From positions 3,617,501 through 3,681,500 of the forward strand of contig NZ_CP031728.1 of NCBI RefSeq assembly GCF_008806975.1: a DNA stretch of 64,000 nt, written 5' to 3'. Position 1 is the first letter of the stretch. Every line of letters begins with the position of its first letter. The notes under the pieces were generated by a model. That model was not told the DNA's origin, made no database searches, and saw only the letters and a program-made list of their open reading frames with translations. Shown here piece after piece: positions 35,708 to 45,558 of the stretch. Made by a program: the position numbers and the translations under genes. Origin of the DNA: Cellvibrio sp. KY-GH-1 (GTDB taxonomy: Bacteria; Pseudomonadota; Gammaproteobacteria; Pseudomonadales; Cellvibrionaceae).

Positions 35708-37159
35708 ATGGAAGATTACAACAATCACCAACCAAAACTGCACACCATCTACTTAAAACTGCTTCCAGTTTTTCTGGTTGTCTTGATCTCACTGCTTCAT
35801 CACGAAACGGTCCAATCCCTTTTTGTTCGTTGGATAAAATGGGACGAGAGCTTGTCTCACGGATTAATCATTGTTGGATTGTTTTTTTTCTTTCTTTTTT
35901 CTATTTCCCCATTAATAGCACAACCCAAATCGAAAGGGCTTCAAATCTTTTTTTTGGGTTCGCTTGGGGCATCTTCAATAATTTGGTACCTCTCCAACCT
36001 TATAAATTTGCAAATTATTGAGCAACTATCATTACTGTCCCTTATCGTCTTCACTTTTGTCTGTGTTTTCGGAACTCACATTTTACGGCAACAAATTGTA
36101 TTACTATTGTTACCTATCTTCGCCATTCCAATATGGGACCAATTAGTAAACCCGCTGGTAAATCTCAGCGGGTTTATGGTCGGCAAAATGGTACAGCAAA
36201 TTAATATTGCTGCCGTAATTGATAACAACAGCATATTCATTCCTTATGGGGAAATAATTATCGCCGACGGCTGCTCCGGCCTCAGATATCTTACTATCTC
36301 CCTCGCGATAGCCTATATAATCAGCTATTTGAATGGGTACTCAGTTAAAAAAACGCTTGTTGCTCTCTGCATTGCAACAATAATAGGCCTGCTTTCAAAC
36401 TGGATTAGGATTTTTATTCTAGTCATCGTAGGCTATGAGTCCCAGATGCAAAGTTCGTTGATGAGTGACCATGAATATTTCGGTTGGGGACTATTCGCAC
36501 TTATAGTGTTCCCGGCAATTTATTTCGCGCCGGTAGTCAAACGCGCCCCCCCAGTCTCCAGACAAAAACATAGCGCGCCATCGACACAGGCAGCAATCGC
36601 ACCACTGCTTGTACTGTGTATAGGCCCAGCCCTTTCGCATTTTCTCCACATCGCCCCTTCACCGTCAACGATCCCGGATAAAATTCCTCACAAATACGCA
36701 CCGATACTTTCCAAAAAAATGCCTATTTCTGTCGAGGCTGGCAACCCGACGAAATCTGAAAATGCGATAGACGGTAATCGTGTATTTGTACAAATTAGCC
36801 ATTATCAAAGAAAGGATAGCAACGCAAAACTCGTCCCGTATATTGCGCGCCTTTATGACAACATTAGCTGGTCAATTATCAATGAACAGATCAATAAAAC
36901 TGACGCGTTTTCATTTAGAATTCAAATTTTTCGCAACAAACATAACGGTATAATCGTTGCGCAAACGCAATGGTTCGATGTGGCAGGAATGACCACTAAC
37001 AATTATTCGATTGCGAAGCTGTTACAAATTCCAGCCATCATCGGCGGACACAATACTTTTTCAATGTACACGCTACAAAGCATCTGCACATCCTCTAGCT
37101 GCGCACTAGAGACAGACAACATAATGAATCTTGGTAAGATACTTACCAACAGCAATTAA
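35708..37159 (+). CDS. xrtA: Exosortase fused to an EpsI-type domain
   Basis: 483 aa from the ATG at 35708. The frame is open up to 35597, but that region contains the preceding terminator. About eight TM helices carry the exosortase active site: Cys189 in IIADGCSGLRYL, Arg234 in SNWIRIFI and His255 in MSDHEYFGW. Exosortases cleave PEP-CTERM signals in the inner membrane. After a linker (about 280-330) the soluble remainder (to 483) looks like EpsI: YQRKDSNAKLVPYIARLYDNISW and a C-terminal Cys-containing motif. The XrtA subtype is inferred from the PrsK/PrsR/PrsT context. It heads the plus-strand EPS operon and has AT-rich coding sequence. The ribosome-binding site is poor. Confidence 0.88.
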   Translation: MEDYNNHQPKLHTIYLKLLPVFLVVLISLLHHETVQSLFVRWIKWDESLSHGLIIVGLFFFFLFSISPLIAQPKSKGLQIFFLGSLGASSIIWYLSNLINLQIIEQLSLLSLIVFTFVCVFGTHILRQQIVLLLLPIFAIPIWDQLVNPLVNLSGFMVGKMVQQINIAAVIDNNSIFIPYGEIIIADGCSGLRYLTISLAIAYIISYLNGYSVKKTLVALCIATIIGLLSNWIRIFILVIVGYESQMQSSLMSDHEYFGWGLFALIVFPAIYFAPVVKRAPPVSRQKHSAPSTQAAIAPLLVLCIGPALSHFLHIAPSPSTIPDKIPHKYAPILSKKMPISVEAGNPTKSENAIDGNRVFVQISHYQRKDSNAKLVPYIARLYDNISWSIINEQINKTDAFSFRIQIFRNKHNGIIVAQTQWFDVAGMTTNNYSIAKLLQIPAIIGGHNTFSMYTLQSICTSSSCALETDNIMNLGKILTNSN

Positions 37160-37168
37160 GGAGTTACC

Positions 37169-38308
37169 TTGGAAATTTTTTTTTGGTTAAGCGGCCTGCT
37201 GATTATCTATATTTATATAGGCTATCCACTACTCCTTAAGTGGCTCCCACGTCACCCGGAGCCTTCGAGCGCTCCAGAGGCACCCCTTCCAAAAATTACC
37301 GTAATTATTCCCGCGTTTAATGAAGAAAAATGCATACAAGCAACCATCCTGAACAAACTAACATCAAACTATCCTGCGCATCAGCTGCAAGTGATTGTTG
37401 TTTCCGATGAATCAGAAGATGCGACCGATACGATAGTCACGACAATCGCGGAACAAGATTCGCGAGTAAGTTTAATCAGGCAATCCCCTCGCCAAGGGAA
37501 AACATCGGGGTTAAACCTCGCGATTCCACAGGCAACAGGCGATATCATTATTTTTTCCGACGCTAACAGCCAGTACCATCCGGACGCAATCAAGCACCTG
37601 GTTGCAATGTTTAACAATCCGGAAATCGGCTATGTCACAGGGAAAATGGTTTATGTTAATGAAGATGGTAGTTTAATTGGCGATGGTTGCAGCGCCTATA
37701 TGAAATATGAAAACCACTTGCGGTCCCTTGAATCTGCGACAGGATCAGTCGTTGGAGTAGATGGTGGCATTGATGCAATCCGCAAGGAGCTCTATCAACC
37801 AATGAATCAAGACCAATTACCTGATTTTGTTTTGCCCTTGAAGGTCGTAACCCAGGGAAAGCGAGTCGCCTATTGTGAAAATGCCTTACTCAATGAAGAG
37901 TCACTTAGTTCAGCTCAATCTGAATTCCGTATGCGTGTCAGAGTTTCCTTAAGAGCATATTGGGCCATGTGGGACATGAAACACCTGTTCAACCCATTCA
38001 TTTACAAATGGTTTACGCTGCAATTAGCATCACACAAACTTTTACGCTACCTCGCATTTATTCCTTTGTTTATTGCATTTGTCAGCAACGGGTTAATTAC
38101 GGGCGACAGTATTTTTTATGCAGTGACATTTATCACCCAAGTTACTTTCTATTCATCCGCAGCGTTTGTAGCGCTAAACGACGGCAGTAAAAATAAGTGG
38201 TTCGGCTTGGCTCACTACTTTTGTTTGATAAATATTGCGTCAGCAATGGCATTTATTAAATTTGTAAAAAGAGAAAAAATTATCCTTTGGAAACCACGAG
38301 TTGGTTAA
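37169..38308 (+). CDS. Membrane-attached family 2 glycosyltransferase
   Basis: 379 aa, starting at TTG with AAGGAG upstream. An N-terminal TM helix (about 3-22) is followed by the GT2 fold: ITVIIPAFNEEKCIQATIL, VVSDESEDAT and IIIFSDANSQY (DxN in place of the usual DxD). A QGKTSGLN motif and the acceptor-side DGGIDAIRKELYQ follow. Two or three C-terminal TM helices (about 290-365) make this a processive-type or lipid-linked enzyme. It lies nine bases after the exosortase gene, in the same operon. The substrate is unknown. Confidence 0.85.
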   Translation: MEIFFWLSGLLIIYIYIGYPLLLKWLPRHPEPSSAPEAPLPKITVIIPAFNEEKCIQATILNKLTSNYPAHQLQVIVVSDESEDATDTIVTTIAEQDSRVSLIRQSPRQGKTSGLNLAIPQATGDIIIFSDANSQYHPDAIKHLVAMFNNPEIGYVTGKMVYVNEDGSLIGDGCSAYMKYENHLRSLESATGSVVGVDGGIDAIRKELYQPMNQDQLPDFVLPLKVVTQGKRVAYCENALLNEESLSSAQSEFRMRVRVSLRAYWAMWDMKHLFNPFIYKWFTLQLASHKLLRYLAFIPLFIAFVSNGLITGDSIFYAVTFITQVTFYSSAAFVALNDGSKNKWFGLAHYFCLINIASAMAFIKFVKREKIILWKPRVG

Positions 38309-38348
38309 GCCTGGCGCAAATCACCAAGACATCAGTAAGGAAAAACCA

Positions 38349-39695
38349 TTGAATCACTTTGACAAACTGCTCGGCAAACTCGCCTACACGGCCTGGGATT
38401 TCAAGGAGGGATACGTACGTCTGACTGAATATAAAAACCTAAAAAAGCAAGGCTATTTAGATACGCAAGCATTGACTGAACTGCAAACAAAAAAGCTGAA
38501 TGCACTTATAAAACATGCAGCTACGACAAGCCCTTGGTATAAAAAAATCATCGCTGATATCGGATTGAATATCAATCAAAACATTCGTCTTTCCGATCTA
38601 TCCCGATTCCCCATTACCACCAAGCTTCAAATACGCGAAAATACCGAACAATTTATTAGCTCCGCTTTTAATAAAGCGAACATGGCAACAGCGAAGACTG
38701 GCGGTTCTACCGGAGTTTCCTTAAATTTGTTTTTTGATACCCACTGCCAAAAGTTGCGCAATGGAGCACAAATTTATGCTGACTCATTTAGCGGGTGGAC
38801 CCCAGGGATGAGAGTCGCCGCTGTCTGGGGAAACCCGCCCGTTCCAAAAACGCTAAAACAAAAAATCCGCTGGTTCCTTTTGGAGCGAATGATCTATTTA
38901 GACACAATGAACCTCGATCCCAAGTCGATGAATGAGTTTGTTGCTAATTGGCGTTGTTTCAAACCAGAAATGATTTTCGGCCATTCACATTCCATTTATA
39001 TTTTCGCAAAACACTTACTAAGCAATTGCATCCAGGACTTGCGCCCTCAAGGCATAGTTGCCACCTCAATGATGCTACTGGATCACGAACGCGCAGTAAT
39101 CGAAGAAGCATTCCAATGCAAAGTCAGTAATCGTTACGGCTGTGAAGAAGTGGGGCTTATTGGTGTTGAATGCGAACAACACCAAGGAATGCATATTAAC
39201 GCAGCTCACATTATCCTCGAGTGTCTGGATGAAAATAACAATCCCGTTCCCTACGGCTCGCCAGGAAAACTGGTTATTACCGACCTCAATAACTATGGCA
39301 TGCCATTAATCCGCTATCGCGTAGAAGATATGGGAGTACTTAGTGAGCGTCGGTGTACTTGCGGTAGAACGACGCCTATTCTGGAACGCCTTGAAGGTAG
39401 AATTGCTGACTTCCTGAAAAAAATAGATGGCGGCCAAGTTGCCGGGGTATCTCTTGTTGAGCGAACCCTCACCAAAATTCCCGGTATTGAGCAAATGCAA
39501 TTAGTTCAAGAAAAAATCGACGAAATAATTATTAACCGTGTAAAGGGCCCTGAATACACAGACAATACAGACAAAAGTTTATTAGAAGAGTTTCGTATTG
39601 TATTTGGGGAAAAAGTTTCTTTTGATATTCGCGATACCGATAAAATTCCGCAGGAAAAATCGGGCAAATACAGGTTTTCTATATGCAAGGTGTAA
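38349..39695 (+). CDS. PaaK/CapK-like adenylate-forming enzyme
   Basis: 448 aa from the TTG at 38349, which has TAAGGAAAA upstream; a TTG at 38301 overlapping the previous stop is less likely. The ATP/AMP-binding loop TGGSTGVSLN and SNRYGCEEVGLIG belong to the phenylacetate-CoA ligase / coenzyme F390 synthetase (CapK) family. The C-terminal AMP-binding tail has GRIADFLKKIDGG and a final KYRFSI. Such proteins recur in capsule and EPS clusters and are thought to activate an acyl or amino acid substituent for transfer to the polymer. Substrate unknown. It overlaps the next gene by 13 bases, indicating coupling. Confidence 0.82.
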   Translation: MNHFDKLLGKLAYTAWDFKEGYVRLTEYKNLKKQGYLDTQALTELQTKKLNALIKHAATTSPWYKKIIADIGLNINQNIRLSDLSRFPITTKLQIRENTEQFISSAFNKANMATAKTGGSTGVSLNLFFDTHCQKLRNGAQIYADSFSGWTPGMRVAAVWGNPPVPKTLKQKIRWFLLERMIYLDTMNLDPKSMNEFVANWRCFKPEMIFGHSHSIYIFAKHLLSNCIQDLRPQGIVATSMMLLDHERAVIEEAFQCKVSNRYGCEEVGLIGVECEQHQGMHINAAHIILECLDENNNPVPYGSPGKLVITDLNNYGMPLIRYRVEDMGVLSERRCTCGRTTPILERLEGRIADFLKKIDGGQVAGVSLVERTLTKIPGIEQMQLVQEKIDEIIINRVKGPEYTDNTDKSLLEEFRIVFGEKVSFDIRDTDKIPQEKSGKYRFSICKV

Positions 39696-40582
39696 TACAT
39701 ACCCACCCCCTGGTTAGTGTTGTAATCGCAACCTACAACATGGGGCAATATATTGATCAAGCAGTTGATTCAATATTGAATCAAACATGGTCCAATATTG
39801 AAGTAGTAGTGATTGATGATGGCTCTACCGACAACACCCAGGAAACAATGGGGAAGTACTCCGCCGATCAACGGGTCATCTACATCAGGACACCTAATCA
39901 GGGACAACCGAAAGCCAAAAATTGCGGAATTAATAATACTCACGGTGAGTTTATCGCGTTTTGCGACGCGGACGATTTATGGGAAAGTAATAAATTAGAA
40001 GTACAAATGCCACTTTTTTCCAACCCAAGTGTAGGAGTTGTATACAGTGAGGTCAGCAACATCGATGAAAACAATATTCGTTACATCAAGCCTGCCTTAG
40101 AAACCCGACATACCGGTAAAGTCACCAATCAAATGCTCATTGAAAATTTTGTTCCTTTTGGAACAGCAATAATTCGTCGTCAGTGCATCGAAAAAGACGG
40201 CATTTTTGACGAAGAGTTTCGAATGGGCATTGATTGGGATTTATGGCTCCGCTACTCCCTCAACTGGGAGTTTGCATACACACCGGAAAGAACCTATATC
40301 TACCGGGTCTGGTCCGGCCAGATGTCAAACAACTACCGTGGCCGCTACGAATTCGCTAACCGAATTTTGAATAAATTTATCACTCAACACAAAGAGCATC
40401 TCGACCCTAAATCTGTAAAAAAAGCATGGGCCGACATGTATATGCGTGAAGCCGTCGTATATGCTCGCAATGAAAAACTCTTTTTAATGCCGCTGCGAAA
40501 GATTATCCACGGACTGTGGCTGGACCCACTTAAACTCTATGGCTGGAAATCACTCGCCAAACTAATCCTTGGCAAACACTAA
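39683..40582 (+). CDS. Family 2 glycosyltransferase
   Basis: 299 aa, soluble GT-A fold. VSVVIATYNMGQYIDQAV is the nucleotide-sugar binding start and VVVIDDGSTDNT follows. FCDADDLWE contains the DxD motif, and the acceptor region has DWDLWLRYSLNWEF. It overlaps the preceding adenylating-enzyme gene and abuts the deacetylase gene by two bases, so the three are probably translated in step. It adds one sugar to the lipid-linked repeat unit in the cytoplasm; specificity is not predictable. Confidence 0.88.
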   Translation: MQGVIHTHPLVSVVIATYNMGQYIDQAVDSILNQTWSNIEVVVIDDGSTDNTQETMGKYSADQRVIYIRTPNQGQPKAKNCGINNTHGEFIAFCDADDLWESNKLEVQMPLFSNPSVGVVYSEVSNIDENNIRYIKPALETRHTGKVTNQMLIENFVPFGTAIIRRQCIEKDGIFDEEFRMGIDWDLWLRYSLNWEFAYTPERTYIYRVWSGQMSNNYRGRYEFANRILNKFITQHKEHLDPKSVKKAWADMYMREAVVYARNEKLFLMPLRKIIHGLWLDPLKLYGWKSLAKLILGKH

Positions 40583-40584
40583 CT

Positions 40585-41571
40585 ATGCGGCGATATAAGC
40601 AATTTTTATTACGACTGGTAGAGTCTTGCGGTGGTCTGAAACTATTGCGATGGCGCAATCGTATGCGCCCTCAGGTTATTATGTATCACCGCATTACTGA
40701 AGCCGCATACACAACCGGTCTCCCTCCCGCCGAATTTGAAAAGCAAATTAGCTATCTAGCGAATCATTTTAGAGTCGTATCGATCGAAACATTAGTTCGC
40801 GAATTACGAACTGACAGCCTACAGCCCTACACTGTGGCGGTGACATTCGATGATGGCCACCGGGATTTTTACGACTATGCCTGGCCAATCCTGAAAAAAT
40901 ACAATCTTCCAGCCAGTCTCTACGTTACCACAGGCTTTGTGAATGGAGATGTTTGGCTTTGGCCAGATAGATTAAAGTACGTAATGATCAATAGTGCCAT
41001 AAAGCAATTCACTATCGCCCCCTTGGGTGTGTTGTCTTTTGAAGCAGATAAATTTTCCTCGAGCTGGAATCTTTTAGGAGACTATTGCCTCACCCTTACC
41101 AGCGAATTACGCGAGTCGTTTATCAATAAATTGGCACAGATAACAGAGTGCGAAGTTCCCCTCCAACCTGCCGTTCCTTTTTTGCCTGTTACCTGGAGTC
41201 AATTAAAAGAAATGGTAGCGGATGGACTCGATGTAGGCAGTCACACGGTTACTCACCCAATATTAAGCGGGTTAAATCACCAAACAATCACAGAAGAACT
41301 AGCCAATTCTGCTCAAATCATTAATCGCGAATTGGGTTATAGCGCCAAGGGGATTTGCTATCCCAACGGCCGCCTCTGCGATATCAATGACGACGTGATT
41401 CAGTGTGCTGAGCAATGCGGGTATAGCTATGGCCTATTAGCCCGCAATTATCCGATTACCTCCAAGAACCAATATCTTATTGGACGACTGGCTACCAATG
41501 CTGATTTTAACTATTTCAAGTGGCTATTGAACCGTCATTCTACAGAGCAGCAACAGCATTATTTCAACTAA
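40585..41571 (+). CDS. Polysaccharide deacetylase family protein (NodB domain)
   Basis: 328 aa. The NodB homology domain has the motif TFDDGHRDFYDYAWPIL (catalytic base and metal-binding Asp) and HTVTHPILSGL (metal-binding His pair). A third motif, ICYPNGRLCDIND, follows. There is no signal peptide or TM helix, so the enzyme is likely cytoplasmic and may act on a lipid-linked or nucleotide-linked N-acetyl sugar, unlike periplasmic PgaB-type enzymes. It is part of the EPS operon and abuts the preceding GT gene. Confidence 0.85.
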   Translation: MRRYKQFLLRLVESCGGLKLLRWRNRMRPQVIMYHRITEAAYTTGLPPAEFEKQISYLANHFRVVSIETLVRELRTDSLQPYTVAVTFDDGHRDFYDYAWPILKKYNLPASLYVTTGFVNGDVWLWPDRLKYVMINSAIKQFTIAPLGVLSFEADKFSSSWNLLGDYCLTLTSELRESFINKLAQITECEVPLQPAVPFLPVTWSQLKEMVADGLDVGSHTVTHPILSGLNHQTITEELANSAQIINRELGYSAKGICYPNGRLCDINDDVIQCAEQCGYSYGLLARNYPITSKNQYLIGRLATNADFNYFKWLLNRHSTEQQQHYFN

Positions 41572-41602
41572 ATATCATTCTGTTTTTTTTTAGGGTTATT
41601 CA

Positions 41603-43258
41603 GTGACTAGCCAAAATAAATATTTGCCCTTTGTGGCGCTTGCGATAATCGCCGCAATCTCAATCACATTAAAGCTACATGTTTTTTTTGTGGGCTCACC
41701 GTACGTCACAATTGACGATAACACCCTTTATGAAGCCGGATTTCTGGTGTGGTTTGGCGAGCCGCCCCCACAGAGAACCTACATTGAAAGCTGGGTGGTT
41801 GGACTGTCTTCAATTCTCACTTACACAGTAAAGCTTGCTGCATCGGGAAATCTGGATCTAATTAATATTAATCTTGTCGCTGATGCATACCGTGATTTCG
41901 TTAGCGCGCCTGATCAATACATATATAACTACCGAGCACTTATGCTGGTAGCTGACTTCGGAACCGCTATCGTATTGTTCTTTTTCGCTCGCACTATTTT
42001 TCGAGAAGAGCCACACGCGAATTGGTGGGCTGCGGCTTCCACCAGTTTATTTTTGCTCAGTTACAACACACTTTGGTGCTATCTCGTTGCACGCCCGGAC
42101 ACCATGACGACGTTTTTGGTTTCATTAGGCACCCTACTCTATTACCAATCCAACTTTGGAGATCGCAAACATTATTTTTATTCGTCGGCGGTTGTGTTAG
42201 GTATCGCCACCGGTTTTAAACTGCATGCAAGTCTATTTGTTGTCTTTTTCTTAGCGGATTTAATTCGTCAACTGGGTTTTTTAAACTCAATAAAAAAGGC
42301 CATCCCATTTGGGATGCTAGCGCTGGTGGCGTTTTTTATTGCAGCGGGCTCGCCACTATTTGATCCATTACTTTATATTAAGCTGCGTGCTTTAAATATT
42401 AAGGATGATGAATCACCCTGGATTCAGTGGGGTGATCAAGTCATCACCGTGCTACGAGGAACTGGCTATATTCTCGCACCAATTGTTATTGGCGGCGCCA
42501 CGTTCAGCTTTATAATGTATAGAAACACTTTGCCGCCGAAAATAAAAAGTATACTTTTTATGTCGGCAATCTTGCTTGCCACGTTCCTCAGTATTCGCCA
42601 ATTGCGAGCCTACTGGATGCTGCCGGCACTGCCCATTTTTCTCGTTGCAGGCATATATCTCATAACCCGCGTCCGTATAAAGAGCTTACAAGCCATTGCA
42701 CTTTTAACTGCAGGTATTATATTTTTCTCCCAACTCTACAGCCAGTCTCATGAATTTGATAACGCACACTATGGTGAGATGAGCAAATGGGTAAAAGATA
42801 ATGTTAATAGTGAAGATGTCATTTACATTATTGGTTACGACACCCTATTCCTGCCCTGGAATACAACCAGCTTGCAAAATCGGAAGGGTGCCTATGAGTA
42901 TTTAATCCAAAAGTCACTGCATGAAAATGAGAGTTATACACACCGTCACATACGTCTGTGGGAAGAACGTGCGCGCCTTGAACTAATTAGCATGCTGAAT
43001 GTTAAATCCACAAGCGGCTTTAACTACTATGGACTAAACACATCCCCGCTTGAATCCTTACAGGGCAAGGTAGAATTTAGCGATATCAAATACGTCTTAT
43101 CTATGCAAAATTACCGCACCCCGGAAGCAGATGAATTATTAGCGAGGGTACAGCGAGAATTTATCAAAATTACAACCGTCAACGCCCCTGGAGGAAAAGC
43201 AGGAACAGGGGGATTGCCCTACGACGTTTATGTGAGAAGAAAAGATGACCCCAAGTAA
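41603..43258 (+). CDS. GT-C-type multi-TM glycosyltransferase-like protein
   Basis: 551 aa, starting at GTG behind AGGG. About ten TM helices; a first helix is followed by an Asp-rich loop (VTIDDNTLYEAG), the position of the catalytic Asp pair in GT-C enzymes such as ArnT and PMT (GT39/GT83). A long soluble C-terminal domain (about 395-551) contains YIIGYDTLFLPWNTTS. It probably transfers a sugar from an undecaprenyl-phosphate donor in the periplasm. It overlaps the next gene by 14 bases. Family assignment is at clan level only. Confidence 0.7.
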   Translation: MTSQNKYLPFVALAIIAAISITLKLHVFFVGSPYVTIDDNTLYEAGFLVWFGEPPPQRTYIESWVVGLSSILTYTVKLAASGNLDLININLVADAYRDFVSAPDQYIYNYRALMLVADFGTAIVLFFFARTIFREEPHANWWAAASTSLFLLSYNTLWCYLVARPDTMTTFLVSLGTLLYYQSNFGDRKHYFYSSAVVLGIATGFKLHASLFVVFFLADLIRQLGFLNSIKKAIPFGMLALVAFFIAAGSPLFDPLLYIKLRALNIKDDESPWIQWGDQVITVLRGTGYILAPIVIGGATFSFIMYRNTLPPKIKSILFMSAILLATFLSIRQLRAYWMLPALPIFLVAGIYLITRVRIKSLQAIALLTAGIIFFSQLYSQSHEFDNAHYGEMSKWVKDNVNSEDVIYIIGYDTLFLPWNTTSLQNRKGAYEYLIQKSLHENESYTHRHIRLWEERARLELISMLNVKSTSGFNYYGLNTSPLESLQGKVEFSDIKYVLSMQNYRTPEADELLARVQREFIKITTVNAPGGKAGTGGLPYDVYVRRKDDPK

Positions 43259-44396
43259 TAAGCGGATACTGCATTTTATCGAGAGCGAAGGGGTTTATGG
43301 TGCCGAGCGTGTCATCTTGAATTTGTCGCAACAACTATTAGTACAGGGGGAATACACGCCTGTAGTAGGCTGTATTGTCTCGAGCCCAAATGCTACCAGC
43401 GCACTTTATGACGCGGCCATAAAACTAAATATAGAAGCAATAAAAATTCCTATTGCCAATAGCCGTCTTATCGTTGACTTATACAAAGCATCTAAACAAC
43501 TAACAGCAGAAAAAATTTCACTCATTCATTCACATGGATATAAACCCTCGGTTTTTGGCTATCTGCTTAAGAAGATAACGAACATTCCCGTCATAGCCAC
43601 TTGTCATCTTTGGTTTGAACCGTCCAAAGGACCGCTTAAGATGCGAGTGATGATTACTCTGGAAAAATTTTTCTATCGTTGGTTTCCTAAAATTATTGCG
43701 GTCTCTGAACCCATAAAACAAATACTTTTGGACAGCAAACTGCCTGCCGAAAATATTGAACTCATTCGCAACGGTGTTGACACACCTGAAATAAAATTAT
43801 GTACGGAAGAAAAATTCGCATTGCGCCAAACACTGGGCGTTTCGCCCAATGACTATTGCATACTCAATAGCGCTCGATTAAATCGCCAGAAAGCGCAATG
43901 GGTTCTGATTAAGGCCGCTAAATTACTTAAGTTACAGGGTGCCAACGTAAAAATCCTTATCGTTGGCGAGGGACCTTTGCACCAGGAGCTATCTGAATTA
44001 ATCGCGCGTGAGCAAGTAGAAGATCAAGTAAAGCTGTTAGGCTTCCGATGCGACATTGATAAATTGCTCAGTATTGCAGATTTATTCGCGCTTCCATCTA
44101 TCGACGAAGGCATGCCAATGAGCCTGCTTGAAGCGGCAGCGGCGAAAACTCCTATAGTGTCCACAGATGTAGGAGACATCGGCAAGCTGATCAAGCACGA
44201 AAACACGGGATTAATAATTCCGTTAGAATCACCCGAAGCACTGGCATCCGCTATTATCAGATTGCAAAACGACACATTGCTCGCGCAAAGGCTTGCGATA
44301 AGTTGTCATGAGTCCATGGTATTGAATTATTCAAGCAGGGCGATGTGCCTTGCTTACCTACCTATTTACCAATCCCTTATTCCCAATAGCGTGTGA
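43245..44396 (+). CDS. Family 4 glycosyltransferase
   Basis: 383 aa, GT-B fold. The N-terminal domain has HFIESEGVYGAERVILNLSQQL and IHSHGYKPSVFGYLLKK. The C-terminal nucleotide-binding domain has NSARLNRQKAQWVLIKAAKLL, KILIVGEGPLHQEL and the EGMPMSLLEAAAAKTPIVSTDVG motif with the conserved Glu of the EX7E pair. It is a typical EPS repeat-unit transferase in the cytoplasm. It overlaps the previous gene by 14 bases; the next gene starts about ten bases after its stop. Confidence 0.88.
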   Translation: MTPSNKRILHFIESEGVYGAERVILNLSQQLLVQGEYTPVVGCIVSSPNATSALYDAAIKLNIEAIKIPIANSRLIVDLYKASKQLTAEKISLIHSHGYKPSVFGYLLKKITNIPVIATCHLWFEPSKGPLKMRVMITLEKFFYRWFPKIIAVSEPIKQILLDSKLPAENIELIRNGVDTPEIKLCTEEKFALRQTLGVSPNDYCILNSARLNRQKAQWVLIKAAKLLKLQGANVKILIVGEGPLHQELSELIAREQVEDQVKLLGFRCDIDKLLSIADLFALPSIDEGMPMSLLEAAAAKTPIVSTDVGDIGKLIKHENTGLIIPLESPEALASAIIRLQNDTLLAQRLAISCHESMVLNYSSRAMCLAYLPIYQSLIPNSV

Positions 44397-44406
44397 GCAC
44401 ATCGAT

Positions 44407-45495
44407 ATGCAACCGGTGAAAATTATTTTTTGTATCGATAAGCTCATTCGTGGCGGTACTGAATTGCAACTGATCGGCCTAATTAACCAGCTAGATCGTG
44501 AAAAGTTTACTCCCTATTTATTAACCATTCGCGAATCCGCGCCTGACTTAACCCCAGCCAACTGTATACATCTGAACTGGGATGTTAAAAAATTATTTTC
44601 CTTATCTGGAATAATCTCGCTCGTTAAATTAGTTCGTTATCTTCGCGACGAAAAAATCGATGTGGTTCAAACATTTTTCCAGGATTCCACTTTATTTGGT
44701 GGGACCGCCGCATTTTTAGCAAATACCAAAGTCCGTATTGCGTGCTTTCGCGATCTCGGCTTTTGGCACTCCAAAAAGCAAGCCGTCTTGCTGAAATGGG
44801 TTTATGGGAAGATGACCGGCTTTATTTGCAACGCAGAGATAGTGAAAAGTCACTTTAGCAATAGTTTTTCGTTACCACGCGAGAAAATGGCACTGCTCAG
44901 AAATGGAATCGACGTCGCTGCACTACCTTATGTAGAGCATACCGGACCGATCCAGAATATTGGCATAGTAGGCAATATGACCCGGCATGTTAAGCGGACT
45001 GATCTGTTTATCCGGGCAGCCGCTATTGTTCACAAAAGTTACCCATCAATCCGCTTCCACATCATCGGCGATGGACACATGCGACCAGAACTTGAGGCCA
45101 TGGCGAAAGAGTTGGGGGTATTTCGCCAACTACACTTTGCAGGTCGGGTCGCCGACGTTACCGGCTATCTCGGAACCCTGGATCTGGGCGTTATCTGCTC
45201 CGATTCCGAAGGACTGAGCAATGCGCTATTAGAATATATGTTTAGAGGTGTAACAGCGATTGCCACTAGTGTCGGCGGTAATCCGGAACTTGTGGAGGAT
45301 GAGGTAACCGGATTGCTGGTTCCACCAAACAATGAAGAAGCACTTGCCCAAGCGATGGCACACTTGATCGAAAATCCACTGCTAGCAAGACAGCTTGCAG
45401 CCGCTGCACGCCAAAAGGTTGAGTCTGAATATAGTTGGGAAAAATGTATTGCGGCGCACAATCATTTTTACCAGGAGCAACTCGCCAGACCCTGA
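44407..45495 (+). CDS. Family 4 glycosyltransferase
   Basis: 362 aa from the ATG at 44407; homologues start just before VKIIFCIDKLIRGGTE. GT-B enzyme with NIGIVGNMTRHVKRTDLFI and RFHIIGDGHMRPELEAMAKE. The donor-site motif is SEGLSNALLEYMFRGVTAIATSVGGNPE, the standard GT4 EX7E region. The preceding gene ends at 44396, so the pair is closely linked. The likely role is another sugar addition in the same repeat unit. The 54 bases after it precede the polymerase gene. Confidence 0.86.
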   Translation: MQPVKIIFCIDKLIRGGTELQLIGLINQLDREKFTPYLLTIRESAPDLTPANCIHLNWDVKKLFSLSGIISLVKLVRYLRDEKIDVVQTFFQDSTLFGGTAAFLANTKVRIACFRDLGFWHSKKQAVLLKWVYGKMTGFICNAEIVKSHFSNSFSLPREKMALLRNGIDVAALPYVEHTGPIQNIGIVGNMTRHVKRTDLFIRAAAIVHKSYPSIRFHIIGDGHMRPELEAMAKELGVFRQLHFAGRVADVTGYLGTLDLGVICSDSEGLSNALLEYMFRGVTAIATSVGGNPELVEDEVTGLLVPPNNEEALAQAMAHLIENPLLARQLAAAARQKVESEYSWEKCIAAHNHFYQEQLARP

Positions 45496-45558
45496 ACATG
45501 AGCGGCCACTACGTAATCAACACTGTGGCCTAATTAATTTGTTGCCAATTTGGGTAGT

